Assembly (NCBI RefSeq): GCF_014699075.1
Contig: NZ_JACXAB010000002.1
Location: forward strand, 1 to 64,000
DNA length: 64,000 nt
DNA from: Microvirga sp.
Lineage (GTDB): Bacteria; Pseudomonadota; Alphaproteobacteria; Rhizobiales; Beijerinckiaceae
Direction: 5' to 3'
Part shown: piece by piece, positions 41,471 to 50,064 of the stretch
Layout of the letters: the number at the start of each line of letters is the position of its first letter
Numbering within the stretch: position 1 is the first letter of the stretch
Notes under the pieces: model-generated
What the model was told of the DNA's origin: nothing
The model's database searches: none
What the model saw: only the letters and a program-made list of their open reading frames with translations
Program-made: the position numbers and the translations under genes

Positions 41471-41495
41471 GGCGGCGGTGGAAATCACCGCCGCC
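41471..41495. terminator. Bidirectional intrinsic terminator
   Basis: GGCGGCGGTG GAAAT CACCGCCGCC is a perfect 10-bp stem with TTT on the plus strand and TTTTCTTTTC on the minus strand. It lies between convergent genes and serves both. Confidence 0.88.
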
Positions 41496-41528
41496 TTTCG
41501 CATTGGGACAGATCGGAATCCTAACCCA

Positions 41529-42242
41529 TCAGGAATTCAGAAGTCTCTGACTGGTACTCAAAACATTCTCGCATGCATCGAGATCAAACCAGTCGTCTCG
41601 ATCTCTGATCCGACTTTCCATGTCGATCCAGAATTGCTGGCCCGCACAAACCTGCTGGATTGATGGAAGCACTCTGCCGATCGTGTCTGGGCCAAGGCCA
41701 CCGGCGAAGCCGCAGGTTTTACCCTCAATGGGCGGAAACCAGTCGGAGGTTTCGATCCCGCGGCCTCCGGAAGTATCGAATAGAACCTGGTGATTTGGCG
41801 CCTTAATCCCTAGCGACACTCCCTCATTGGCCCGATGCTCCTGCGTGATGACAGGAATGGACAGGGAACGGATAGCGGCGTCCAGTTCCGTGAGGGAAAA
41901 CTTTGCCCTCCGAAATGCAAAATTTAGTTGAATCCGCGATACGCCCGGATGCGTGGCGAGCCGGAAACTCTCGCAATCTCTTTCTTCTGAATTCTGGGAA
42001 ACCGCTGCCCGAATGAATTCTGGCACGGCCCTTCCACACAGGTGGATGGCCCATTGCATAGGTCCGGCGTCCAGCATGGATTGAATTTCTGCGAACGTGG
42101 GGAAGCGCTTCTGGCGGCCTGAGCGCTCTGGTGAGAAAAGTATTCCGAACTCGGCTTCGGGGAACTTGTCCGCCAGATCTCTCAGACGAGTAGAACTGGT
42201 GTTTTGGTCGACGCCGGTGAGGGTACAACAGATCATGGTCAT
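41529..42242 (-). CDS. TrpF-like (phosphoribosylanthranilate isomerase-like) TIM-barrel protein
   Basis: 237 residues from ATG 42242, which has AGGAGAAGC upstream; a frame opening at 42377 is unsupported. ICCTLTGVDQ at the start, AEFGILFSPERSG, and FAGGLGPDTIGRVLP near the C-terminus resemble the first strand, middle and phosphate-binding turn of TrpF barrels. The canonical TrpF start with its catalytic Cys (KICG) is only partly matched: Cys residues follow MTMI. No other trp gene is near, so a tryptophan role is doubtful. Divergent from an 819-residue unknown. Confidence 0.55.
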   Translation of the reverse strand: MTMICCTLTGVDQNTSSTRLRDLADKFPEAEFGILFSPERSGRQKRFPTFAEIQSMLDAGPMQWAIHLCGRAVPEFIRAAVSQNSEERDCESFRLATHPGVSRIQLNFAFRRAKFSLTELDAAIRSLSIPVITQEHRANEGVSLGIKAPNHQVLFDTSGGRGIETSDWFPPIEGKTCGFAGGLGPDTIGRVLPSIQQVCAGQQFWIDMESRIRDRDDWFDLDACENVLSTSQRLLNS

Positions 42243-42496
42243 GAGCTTCTCCTTTTGGCGTCGGCTGGCTCTTGAGGCCACGCGACGACTGGGCATTATT
42301 CCTGGCTTAGGAGCAAGCTTGTGATTGATATCCTGAAGCAATTTCCGGCAGATCCTTACGGTCGGAATAACTTGCATTGGGGGTCATAGAAGCACGACGG
42401 GCAGAGGACACCCTCTAGGCTACTTGACCGTTGCCTCACATGCGATGAAACATCCTGTCCGAGGCCTGACAGTCGGGCCCGTGCGGAGGGCAATGC

Positions 42497-44956
42497 GTGA
42501 TGAATCTGAACCCCCATGCCTCTGCAGACTACTTACCGGTTTCCGTTCTTCGTCCCGTCGGCCTAGCGTCAGGTGAATCGCGCGTGAGCGAAGAGCAACT
42601 TGTTCGGAAAATCCGGGTTCCGGCCCGGACGGACGTTGAATCCCCGGTTCCATCCCTCAAGGTGTATCCACTCTATGCGCCCGAGCAATTGGCTGAGTTG
42701 GTAGAGGCATACAGTGCGCTCGACCTCTCGGATGAAATGAGAGAGCGTCACATTGATCTTCTGAACCACGTCCAACGCGATTTGCGATCACATGAGGTGG
42801 TCCGGGCGGATGCGTCGGGCGCACTCCAAGGCTTTGTGACGATCAGAAGAGGAATTGAGTATGTATCCTCCCAAGATGGAAGCCCAATCGTCGTCCGAAT
42901 GATCCATGACGTTCTGGACACCTTTGAGAACGCAGAGGGTGTGCTCGACGTTATTACCGCCGCCAGCACCGTAATGGTGCTGAGCGACGTCTATCACCTT
43001 CATCGCAGTGCGAGCGACATTGCTGCTGATGCGATCGGGTCACCCTGGGATGACGATGACTTCAGTCTGGAAGGGAAATCGGAGGAGGTGCCCTCTGTCC
43101 GCGTTGAGTGTCACATCAAGGGGAGGGCGGGCGCACAGGATGAGTTCGTGCGTGCGTTGGGAGAAACGATCGAGACCTACTCTGGCCATTTAGGTGACTT
43201 TGACGAAGTCAGCGGAATGGCAGGCCCGGCCTATGTGGTGGGGCCATTTTTCCCCGGAATTTGGTTCACCGAGGATCAGGTCGAGCAGAGGCAAGATACC
43301 CACGAGGACCTGAGGCGCCGCGAAATCCTGCGAACAGCGAGCCTGATCGCGTATTCCGACATCCGCCGGGTCAGACCGAACGGAGACCGGACAATCCTCC
43401 CGGGCCTGCGAGTTCCTACGCTCGTAGCAGAGTATGCCTCACCGGAGGTCATGGATATCGCGAGCTTGGCGCTCGATCCAAACGAGCTGCATCCTGCCAC
43501 CGTGTTCGGGACAGACCTGTCCGACATTCGCATGGCTCAGATCAACGTGGCGGATCTTCAGGATCGGTCCTACTGCGCCTTTGTCGGTATTCGGCGGACG
43601 TTGAGCCTCATTCTGGAGGCTGGGTTCATGTCGCCGCTCCTGCTCGATATCAGGGTCTGTCATACGCTTGGTTCAGCCTATTTGGATGATATAGCTGAGC
43701 GCATTGCAGAGATCATGATGGAGCAGGCGGTGTCCGACCTGACCTCCCTGACAACAAGCCTTGCCGGATACGAGGGGCAGATCCAGGTCCGGTTCCGAGT
43801 TCCGGAACATCTGCTTCAGGCCGCCGAGGACGTTGTTTCGGAGGATTGGCCCCAGGCCCGGCAGGCTGTGCCCGAACGAAGTCAAGGCCATGAGTTTCTG
43901 ACGCCCATCGTGATGGAGGACAAGCTTTGGCCCCACCAAGGCGAGCCTTACGTTCCGACGCTGTTGTTCCGTCCGATGCCGTCCGAGATCGAGGTTGAGA
44001 GCGAGCCGCTTTACTTCGCGGTCGAGGAGCTCTGCAATCGCATGATTGATGACGTCGATGCAGAGGTCGAGCGGATTGAGGTTCTCCGGTTTCAAGAGGA
44101 CGGGGCCGACTGGATTGAGATTGAAGAATTGGCACCGTTCGCTTGCGTAGAGCCCTTTCTTCTGTTGCGGGCCTGGGTGAAGGGCGTGGCTCTTCCGGCA
44201 ATCGTCTCAACGCTGACGATGAAAACCGAAACCCTCCAGAATTTCCGCATGGCTGATCTCGTCAGAGACTTCGCTCATACGCTCGGATCGCTCGAGTACG
44301 ATTGGACGATGCCGGCCCCGATGCCGGCTTCAGTCACAGATCTGACTGACGCCGCCCGAAAGATTTTCAGCCGCTCTGAGATATTTGTCGCTCCGCTCTA
44401 TCTCGTCGCACTCGCGACTGACCATTCATATATGATCTTCGGAGATGATCTGGGCTTGGATGGAAGGGAGCAGATCGCACGGTGCTGCCAACTGGCAGAA
44501 GGTGGCGATGCCCAGTTCGCAGAAGTGTTCCTTGGCCCACCGAGCACCGAGTTCATGGTGGCAGTTCGCGACGATCTCCGTGTCGGCCGGCGTGAGGGGG
44601 TTGAGGCGGTCTTGGCAACGTTTCTTGCGAGACGGGTGCATCAGCTCCTGGAAAGCGGCGAGGGGGACGAATCCTCGGCGCTAGTTTCGTTTCTGGCGCG
44701 CCTTTATGTTCGGAAGGCGCTTGGCCCGCCGGAAGTGGACTTTGTGGAAATAGCAAAGGCCGAGGATCTTATCGAAGATCTTGGATCGGCGGACCTGAGC
44801 CCAATTGATCCAGAGACGCTCAGAGCCATCATTGGTTCCGCACGGGCGTTTACTCCGCCACCTAACGGCGCTCCGATCTATGCCGTCACCGCCGCAATTG
44901 CGGAGGCCTATGAAAACTTGCTGGATGAATTGTACAAGAAACCGACTTCTGTCTAA
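42497..44956 (+). CDS. Large hypothetical protein, 819 residues
   Basis: The start is GTG 42497 or ATG 42500, after GGAGGG. The chain is soluble and acidic, with no signal peptide, membrane helix or recognisable motif. Long alpha/beta stretches occur (LLDIRVCHTLGSAYLDDIAERIAEIMMEQAV, YAVTAAIAEAYENLLDELYK). About residues 285-400 (DIRRVRPNGDRTILPGLRVPT, FVGIRRTLSLILEAGF) look the most structured. No close family comes to mind. It is divergent from the TrpF-like gene over 254 bases; the two may be co-regulated. Confidence 0.7.
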   Translation: MMNLNPHASADYLPVSVLRPVGLASGESRVSEEQLVRKIRVPARTDVESPVPSLKVYPLYAPEQLAELVEAYSALDLSDEMRERHIDLLNHVQRDLRSHEVVRADASGALQGFVTIRRGIEYVSSQDGSPIVVRMIHDVLDTFENAEGVLDVITAASTVMVLSDVYHLHRSASDIAADAIGSPWDDDDFSLEGKSEEVPSVRVECHIKGRAGAQDEFVRALGETIETYSGHLGDFDEVSGMAGPAYVVGPFFPGIWFTEDQVEQRQDTHEDLRRREILRTASLIAYSDIRRVRPNGDRTILPGLRVPTLVAEYASPEVMDIASLALDPNELHPATVFGTDLSDIRMAQINVADLQDRSYCAFVGIRRTLSLILEAGFMSPLLLDIRVCHTLGSAYLDDIAERIAEIMMEQAVSDLTSLTTSLAGYEGQIQVRFRVPEHLLQAAEDVVSEDWPQARQAVPERSQGHEFLTPIVMEDKLWPHQGEPYVPTLLFRPMPSEIEVESEPLYFAVEELCNRMIDDVDAEVERIEVLRFQEDGADWIEIEELAPFACVEPFLLLRAWVKGVALPAIVSTLTMKTETLQNFRMADLVRDFAHTLGSLEYDWTMPAPMPASVTDLTDAARKIFSRSEIFVAPLYLVALATDHSYMIFGDDLGLDGREQIARCCQLAEGGDAQFAEVFLGPPSTEFMVAVRDDLRVGRREGVEAVLATFLARRVHQLLESGEGDESSALVSFLARLYVRKALGPPEVDFVEIAKAEDLIEDLGSADLSPIDPETLRAIIGSARAFTPPPNGAPIYAVTAAIAEAYENLLDELYKKPTSV

Positions 44957-45059
44957 GAAAACCCACAGTCGAGATACTCAAGGCCCGAAAAACTCGTAGG
45001 GTCAGTTGCAGATCCAAGTGTAATCGGCTTTGTTTAGGGCAACCTGGCTGGGCAGCTTC

Positions 45060-45629
45060 ATGATTGTAGATATGCCGATAAGAGCAGTTTTCGTTGTGTT
45101 AGCTCTAGCGGCGTGCACGGCGAGCGCCAGTGCGCAGCCCGCCTCACGTTTACCGGGCAAGCCGGTCGCCAAGCCCTTGCCGGATTGGTGCCAGCATGGC
45201 GAGTGCGTAACCCCCACGATTGAATATTCAGAACCTGTCCTATTCCGCTCGGCTGGGGTGCTTTTCCGTATCGAGGGTGAAACCTGGTCCTACTCAATGC
45301 AGAATCCGAAGAAGAAGACCCGGGCGCCAGGGGCGAGCAGGACTTTCGTGTTCTGCTCGAAGCAGGTGCCGGCCGTCATTTCACCCTTTGAGGGCAAGTA
45401 TCTCGTCGACTTTCTGACCCTGGATGATGAAGGCCGCTACGGTCACGCCAACGAGATCTCGATGGCTCAATACTTTGCCGTGTGTCACGGCCGTATCTTC
45501 GATTCCATGATGACAGGGGCCGCCGAGTTTGCGCGTACGTTGGGCTATAAGGTTCAGGATCGGGTTGAGCAGCCAACGATCGACCGACCCGAGGGGATCC
45601 TCCAATTCCTTCCAAAGTCTGACCGCTAA
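45060..45629 (+). CDS. Exported hypothetical protein
   Basis: 189 residues. The frame opens at TTG 45030, but a typical signal peptide begins at ATG 45060 or 45072 (PIRAVFVVLALAACTASASA, cleavage before QPAS). The mature domain has three cysteines (WCQHGECVT, FVFCSKQ) plus another in FAVCHGRIF. No family recognised. Probably periplasmic and disulfide-bonded. Confidence 0.65.
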   Translation: MIVDMPIRAVFVVLALAACTASASAQPASRLPGKPVAKPLPDWCQHGECVTPTIEYSEPVLFRSAGVLFRIEGETWSYSMQNPKKKTRAPGASRTFVFCSKQVPAVISPFEGKYLVDFLTLDDEGRYGHANEISMAQYFAVCHGRIFDSMMTGAAEFARTLGYKVQDRVEQPTIDRPEGILQFLPKSDR

Positions 45630-45798
45630 GCTGGCCCCTATGGTCAATTAAACGGTCTCTCAAGCAATTGAGACCGACCTGGAGAGTCCCCCTATTAGAT
45701 GTGTGGCACCGCACATACGCTCCGAACGACATACTTCGGGAAAACCAGTAAAAGGCCTATAATCAACTCAGGGGCGAGCCACTGGGTGAGCTGCGGCC

Positions 45799-47673
45799 AT
45801 GGGCGCAACCGTTGAGCTTATTGTTCCGGATTCGCAAAGGACCTATGAGCGGTGGAGGCAGGCCTTAAGACTAAGGCGAGTTTGTGCAATCGCTTTCGCA
45901 ATATTCACCAGTAGCTATCCTGCGTTTGCGCTTGATTGCCCGCGAGGAAAGCACGAGCAGTGCGTTGGACTGGTTATTAGACATTGTACGTGTGTTTCCG
46001 ACAACGTGCCGACCGTCCCAGGCCCAGGCGGAGGCGCAGGCCAAGACAATTCCCCATTACAGCAACTGAACCCACTTCCCCCAGTGGTTCAAGCTGAAAT
46101 TGACAAGCTAGGTGGGAATGTCAGATCGAGTGTGGAACAACTCGGGGGCGATACGCTGACGACCTTCGAGAACGCGGCAAATGAGACAGTTCAGACACTC
46201 GAAACGGCTGCGGGCGACACCTTCGCCACGATCGAAAAGGCCGGAGAGGATAGCTTAACGACAATTTACAAGGCTGCTGAGGACGCCGCGGTCACCTATG
46301 TCAAGGCATGGCAAGACGTTGGAGAGCAGGCACAGCGTAGCTTTGACGACGCTGTTGATGCCGGCAAGGCCGCGGCCCGCTTCTTGGAGAACCAAAGGAA
46401 GGCTGAGTGGGACGCGGTTGAGAACAACGAGAAGCGACTACGCGACGGAAAAGTCATTGATGCGATGTGGGGCCTCGGCACCGAACCGCTCCAATCGGGC
46501 GAACAGAACTTCGCAAAGGCAACCCAGGAGAGCGAAGTGATCAATGCGGCGGCCGCCACGGCAGCGGGCGTCTACGGGGGGCCCGCCGGTGCCGCCGCCT
46601 ATGCTGCATGGTCAACCTATCGACGTACTGGCAATGCCGACATGGCGCTCCGCGCCGGGCTCTTGTCCGCAGCGACGTCCTACACGGGTTCATCCGTCGC
46701 GCAAATGCCAGCCACCACCACCACGGAGATTGTCAAGAAAGCTGCCATGGCGGGTGCTGCAGGTGGTATTGCGGTCGCAGCCGCCGGCGGCGACGAGGAA
46801 GCGATCAAAGACGGCTTCCTCACGTCTGCTGGCGCCGTGTTGGTTCAGGCGGGAACGGAAGAACTCGAAGCCTACGCTCCGGAAGCCAAAGATGCTTACG
46901 ATCAAGCTAAAGACGCATACGATACGGTTCAGTGCATCTCTGCCACCGACGTTGATTGCCTGTCAAAGACAACCTGGGCACGGGACGCTAAGGGCCAGAT
47001 CCTTGAGGACGAGAATGGCGACCCAATCATGGCAGCCGATAAGCTTGATCCCAACGAGTACATCGGGAAGTGGACCCAACTGGACCCAAACACTCCTGAG
47101 GGCAAAGCAGCCGCCATCATCGCGCAAACTTCCAAGCTCCCGGAAAAGTACAAGCTCACGGAAAAGGATGCGATACCCATCCTCGACAACGAGTGGGTTC
47201 TAACGTGGACGGTCGGTCAGGAACAAAACATCGAATATGCAAAGCCTACAGTCGTTCTAACCTATGTCGGGAAAGACCCGCCGTTCACCTCGTCGGTGGA
47301 ATACTCTGAGCCAAATATTCTGATTGCCTACTACGTGAAACCAGCAGACGGCAGTAGAATAACGGACGCTCTGGAGGGGAGCTCCATCCCCTACACAAGG
47401 ATGTATAAAATAGCTCCCGGCCACGAGAACGTCCTGACAAACGCATTGATCTGCGGCCCGGATACGCCAGTAGACGAGCTCCAGAGAGTTGCATTTGCAC
47501 TAATCGATGCAGGCGTGGACATCAAATACATTGGGAGCAAATCCACGTACAAGCCGCGGCAAATCTTGATCCTTAACCTACTCAATAACGCGTATCCGTT
47601 GAACAATGCGAATATCACGCGAGACCAGGTGGCCGATCTAGCTGAATGCCCGGCGGCGCTGAAAAACCCTTAG
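45799..47673 (+). CDS. Exported protein with tandem 11-residue repeats, 624 residues
   Basis: An extended N-terminus leads to a hydrophobic stretch (RRVCAIAFAIFTSSYPAFA, about 27-45) that probably serves as signal peptide. A cysteine cluster follows (LDCPRGKHEQCVGLVIRHCTCV), then a Gly/Pro linker. Residues 114-190 are seven consecutive 11-residue repeats of the type xAxxDTxxTIE, predicted to form an amphipathic helix. A Gly/Ala-rich segment (VYGGPAGAAAYAAWSTYRR, LLSAATSYTGSSVA) resembles the region before toxin domains in some polymorphic toxins. The C-terminal 200 residues have no recognised fold. Confidence 0.68.
   Translation: MGATVELIVPDSQRTYERWRQALRLRRVCAIAFAIFTSSYPAFALDCPRGKHEQCVGLVIRHCTCVSDNVPTVPGPGGGAGQDNSPLQQLNPLPPVVQAEIDKLGGNVRSSVEQLGGDTLTTFENAANETVQTLETAAGDTFATIEKAGEDSLTTIYKAAEDAAVTYVKAWQDVGEQAQRSFDDAVDAGKAAARFLENQRKAEWDAVENNEKRLRDGKVIDAMWGLGTEPLQSGEQNFAKATQESEVINAAAATAAGVYGGPAGAAAYAAWSTYRRTGNADMALRAGLLSAATSYTGSSVAQMPATTTTEIVKKAAMAGAAGGIAVAAAGGDEEAIKDGFLTSAGAVLVQAGTEELEAYAPEAKDAYDQAKDAYDTVQCISATDVDCLSKTTWARDAKGQILEDENGDPIMAADKLDPNEYIGKWTQLDPNTPEGKAAAIIAQTSKLPEKYKLTEKDAIPILDNEWVLTWTVGQEQNIEYAKPTVVLTYVGKDPPFTSSVEYSEPNILIAYYVKPADGSRITDALEGSSIPYTRMYKIAPGHENVLTNALICGPDTPVDELQRVAFALIDAGVDIKYIGSKSTYKPRQILILNLLNNAYPLNNANITRDQVADLAECPAALKNP
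46138..46368 (+). repeat. Seven in-frame 33-bp repeats encoding 11-residue units
   Basis: The units read QLGGDTLTTFE, NAANETVQTLE, TAAGDTFATIE, KAGEDSLTTIY, KAAEDAAVTYV, KAWQDVGEQAQ and RSFDDAVDAGK, with no gaps. The protein periodicity is clear, but the DNA has diverged, so expansion is old. Eleven-residue periodicity is typical of lipid-surface-binding helices (apolipoprotein, synuclein and LEA types). Confidence 0.75.
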
Positions 47674-47699
47674 ATGGGTTTGAGAAGGCAGACATAGAA

Positions 47700-47730
47700 A
47701 AAGCCGCAGGCCGGAATGCTCTGCGGCTTT
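47700..47730 (+). terminator. Intrinsic terminator after the repeat protein gene
   Basis: AAAGCCGCAG and CTGCGGCTTT form a 10-bp stem around an 11-base loop, 27 bases after the stop. Confidence 0.75.
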
Positions 47731-47781
47731 CATGGCTGTTACAGCGGAACCTCTGACCGCGGCGGCTGTTGGATTCAGCAA

Positions 47782-48789
47782 ATGGTCAAGCCGCGTTCCT
47801 CATTACAGACATCAAGGCGAGCAGTTGCATCGCTTCCGAGCCGTATCCCAGTCGAGTTGGCTGTCCTGGGAAAGGAGGCGCCGGATACCGACGATTGGCT
47901 CCACGAGATCAAGTTCGACGGGTACCGGATGCTTGCCCGCATCGATGACGGTCCTGCCCGTCTGGTTACCCGGAATGATCAGGATTGGACGACAAAGTTC
48001 CCGGAACTCGTCGAGGCATTGACCCGATTTGGCCTGTCAGGAACCGTCCTTGATGGGGAAATTGTGAAACTGGCTGAGAACGGGGTCAGTTCCTTCGCCG
48101 CGTTGCAAGATGCCCTGTCCAAGGAAGACACCACGGATCTGGTCTATGTGGCGTTTGACCTGCTGTTCCTCGACGGCGAGGATCTGAGGGGCCTTCCTCT
48201 GGAGGAGCGCAAGCATAGGCTGTCCAAGCTCCTGGCTAAGGCGCCTGCCACGATCCGGGTCAGCGAATATCGTATTGGCGGAGGAAAAGCACTCTACAAG
48301 CAGACATGTCAGCTGCGCCTGGAAGGGATCATCTCCAAGCGACGGGGCTCTCTCTACAGTGGGACCCGAAGCGACGACTGGCTGAAGGTCAAATGCCTCA
48401 ACACCGAGGAATTCATCATTATCGGGTACACTGAGCCGCAGCGGTCGCGCGTCGGCTTCGGGGCGCTGCTGGTGGGCTACTACACGCCGGAGGGTGAGAT
48501 CCGCTATGCTGCGAAAGTGGGCACCGGGTTCAACCGAGAGTTCCTGCTTGCTTTCCAGAAGCGCTTAGAGAAGATCGAGCAGGCAAGCCCAACGGCAACT
48601 TTGCCGAAAGGCACCTATATGCGAGCCAAGGTGCATTGGGTGAAACCGCGCATCCTCGCCCAGGTCGAATTCACTGAATGGACGCGGGATCGGATCCTGC
48701 GTCATCCAGCTTTCCTGGGGCTACGGGAGGACAAGGATCCACGAGAAGTGGTCATCGGTGCGGAAGGCCCGCTTTCCAAGCCCAATTAG
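47782..48789 (+). CDS. Stand-alone ATP-dependent DNA ligase, LigD ligase-domain type
   Basis: 335 residues from ATG 47782; the frame opens at 47716 inside the terminator hairpin. Motif I is EIKFDGYRM with adenylation Lys44. Motifs III (FDLLFLDG), IV (EGIISKR) and V (WLKVKC) follow, and the OB-fold with VGTGFNREFLLAF and AKVHWVKPRILAQVEF completes it. It lacks the polymerase and phosphoesterase domains of full LigD and no ku gene is in view. It could act in alternative end joining or repair. The 3' end overlaps a convergent gene by 4 bases. Confidence 0.88.
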   Translation: MVKPRSSLQTSRRAVASLPSRIPVELAVLGKEAPDTDDWLHEIKFDGYRMLARIDDGPARLVTRNDQDWTTKFPELVEALTRFGLSGTVLDGEIVKLAENGVSSFAALQDALSKEDTTDLVYVAFDLLFLDGEDLRGLPLEERKHRLSKLLAKAPATIRVSEYRIGGGKALYKQTCQLRLEGIISKRRGSLYSGTRSDDWLKVKCLNTEEFIIIGYTEPQRSRVGFGALLVGYYTPEGEIRYAAKVGTGFNREFLLAFQKRLEKIEQASPTATLPKGTYMRAKVHWVKPRILAQVEFTEWTRDRILRHPAFLGLREDKDPREVVIGAEGPLSKPN

Positions 48790-49112
48790 GACTGGCGCGG
48801 GCGCTTACCGGAGAGCCGTCGCCAGAGCCACCCTGGCGCTGAGCACACCACATAGAGCAAATAAGCTGTAATCAGAGCCGCCGGCCAGAAGTAAACCGCG
48901 TGTGCGGTGTAGTAGCCCAGTCCGTTCGGAATAAGCACAAAGCCGGTCTGCCCCAGTGCCCAAGTCAGGGCCACCCCCATCACAGCCACGGGATAGGTGG
49001 CCAGCACGAGACCAAGATTGGCGAGCCCATCCTGTGCCGTGTTGGTGAAATCAATCCAAACATAGACGGCAAAGGCCAAGTATGCTGCTGGCGGAAGATA
49101 GGTCCATCGCAT
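48786..49112 (-). CDS. Small membrane protein, three predicted helices
   Basis: 108 residues from ATG 49112 (MRWTYLPPAAYLAFAVYVWI), with GAGGAG seven bases upstream; an upstream ATG overlaps that site. Hydrophobic segments at about 5-19, 33-58 and 68-90 give three helices, and the tail is basic. No family recognised. It overlaps the ligase gene end-to-end and starts 10 bases after the stop of the exported protein gene upstream. Confidence 0.6.
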   Translation of the reverse strand: MRWTYLPPAAYLAFAVYVWIDFTNTAQDGLANLGLVLATYPVAVMGVALTWALGQTGFVLIPNGLGYYTAHAVYFWPAALITAYLLYVVCSAPGWLWRRLSGKRPRQS

Positions 49113-49122
49113 GGGCATCTCC

Positions 49123-50022
49123 TCAGTAATCCGGAGGCGCTTCAAACTTCAGGACCGAGTGAGGACTGTTTTTCGTCGTCTCCAAGATTGCGCAGGAATC
49201 TTTAGCGCGGCGTGGGGCTGCCCCCTTCATGGTTACTGTCGAGGCATCGTACGTTCCAACAACCTGGTACGGAGCGGGCTCACAGCCCTTCTTGAACACG
49301 AACGCGATCCCGCTGACCGTTCCCCGGGCTTCGAGGCCTGGAGCGTTCTTGAACTCGCCACGGAACAAGACAGTGTCTTCCTTGACAGTGCCGGCGATCG
49401 AGGCCTTCGGCGCAGCGTACCGGATGGTCCCGGCTCCCTTGTTGACGTACATCCCGGAGCCGTTGTGTACGTAAAGCTCGTCGCCGTCCCATCCAAGGCT
49501 ATCCTCAAGGCGCTTGGGCTGCGAGCCGCCGGCTTTCCAAGAGGATGCAATGACCAGTTTACTCCGCTGGCACTGCTTGTAGATGTGATACTCGGTGGCG
49601 TTGTGCCTCCAGACAGGGCGACAGTCCCCTGCAGAGTCTATCTCCAAGTCCTGGTACCCGTTCGACCGATCAGGGAGAGCATTTATCCCCTGGGCCCCGA
49701 ATCCAAGGTTTTCTATCCATTCGCCCTTGCGGTTCCTGATCATGAGAGTCTTGGTCATACCGAGATGGCTGAAGCACCCGGTACCGCCATTCTTGTGGCT
49801 GGCCGTGACCATGACCTCTTCCACACCGTCGGCGTTTAGGTCCATGGTCTCAGTTTCGAAAACAACTGGGTTATTGATCTCCTTGCCGCATTGAACGTAG
49901 CTGTCCACCGCGCCGGCTTTGGCAACTTTGAGAGCTGCCTCTCGCTCTGCATCAGTGAGAGCGGAAACAGAGCCTGTGCTGAGGAGGAGAAGAGTGATGG
50001 CGGAAGTGAACTGGAGTTTCAT
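49123..50022 (-). CDS. Exported hypothetical protein, 299 residues
   Basis: Signal peptide MKLQFTSAITLLLLSTGSVSA before LTDAER. The segment MDLNADGVEEVMVTASHKNGG is like FG-GAP or VCBS calcium-binding repeat sequence. At least six cysteines are spread along the mature chain, suggesting disulfides. No definite family. Co-directional with the small membrane protein gene that follows at 10 bases, so likely one transcript. Confidence 0.68.
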   Translation of the reverse strand: MKLQFTSAITLLLLSTGSVSALTDAEREAALKVAKAGAVDSYVQCGKEINNPVVFETETMDLNADGVEEVMVTASHKNGGTGCFSHLGMTKTLMIRNRKGEWIENLGFGAQGINALPDRSNGYQDLEIDSAGDCRPVWRHNATEYHIYKQCQRSKLVIASSWKAGGSQPKRLEDSLGWDGDELYVHNGSGMYVNKGAGTIRYAAPKASIAGTVKEDTVLFRGEFKNAPGLEARGTVSGIAFVFKKGCEPAPYQVVGTYDASTVTMKGAAPRRAKDSCAILETTKNSPHSVLKFEAPPDY

Positions 50023-50064
50023 GAGGGCAGGCTACACTTTTCAGTACGAGATGAGACTAGGGAG

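Noticed and set aside
41529..42242. Bona fide trpF
   Set aside because: The catalytic start motif is only partly matched and no tryptophan genes are near; kept as TrpF-like.
47782..48789. Complete NHEJ operon
   Set aside because: No ku gene and no polymerase or phosphoesterase domain accompany the ligase domain in the window.
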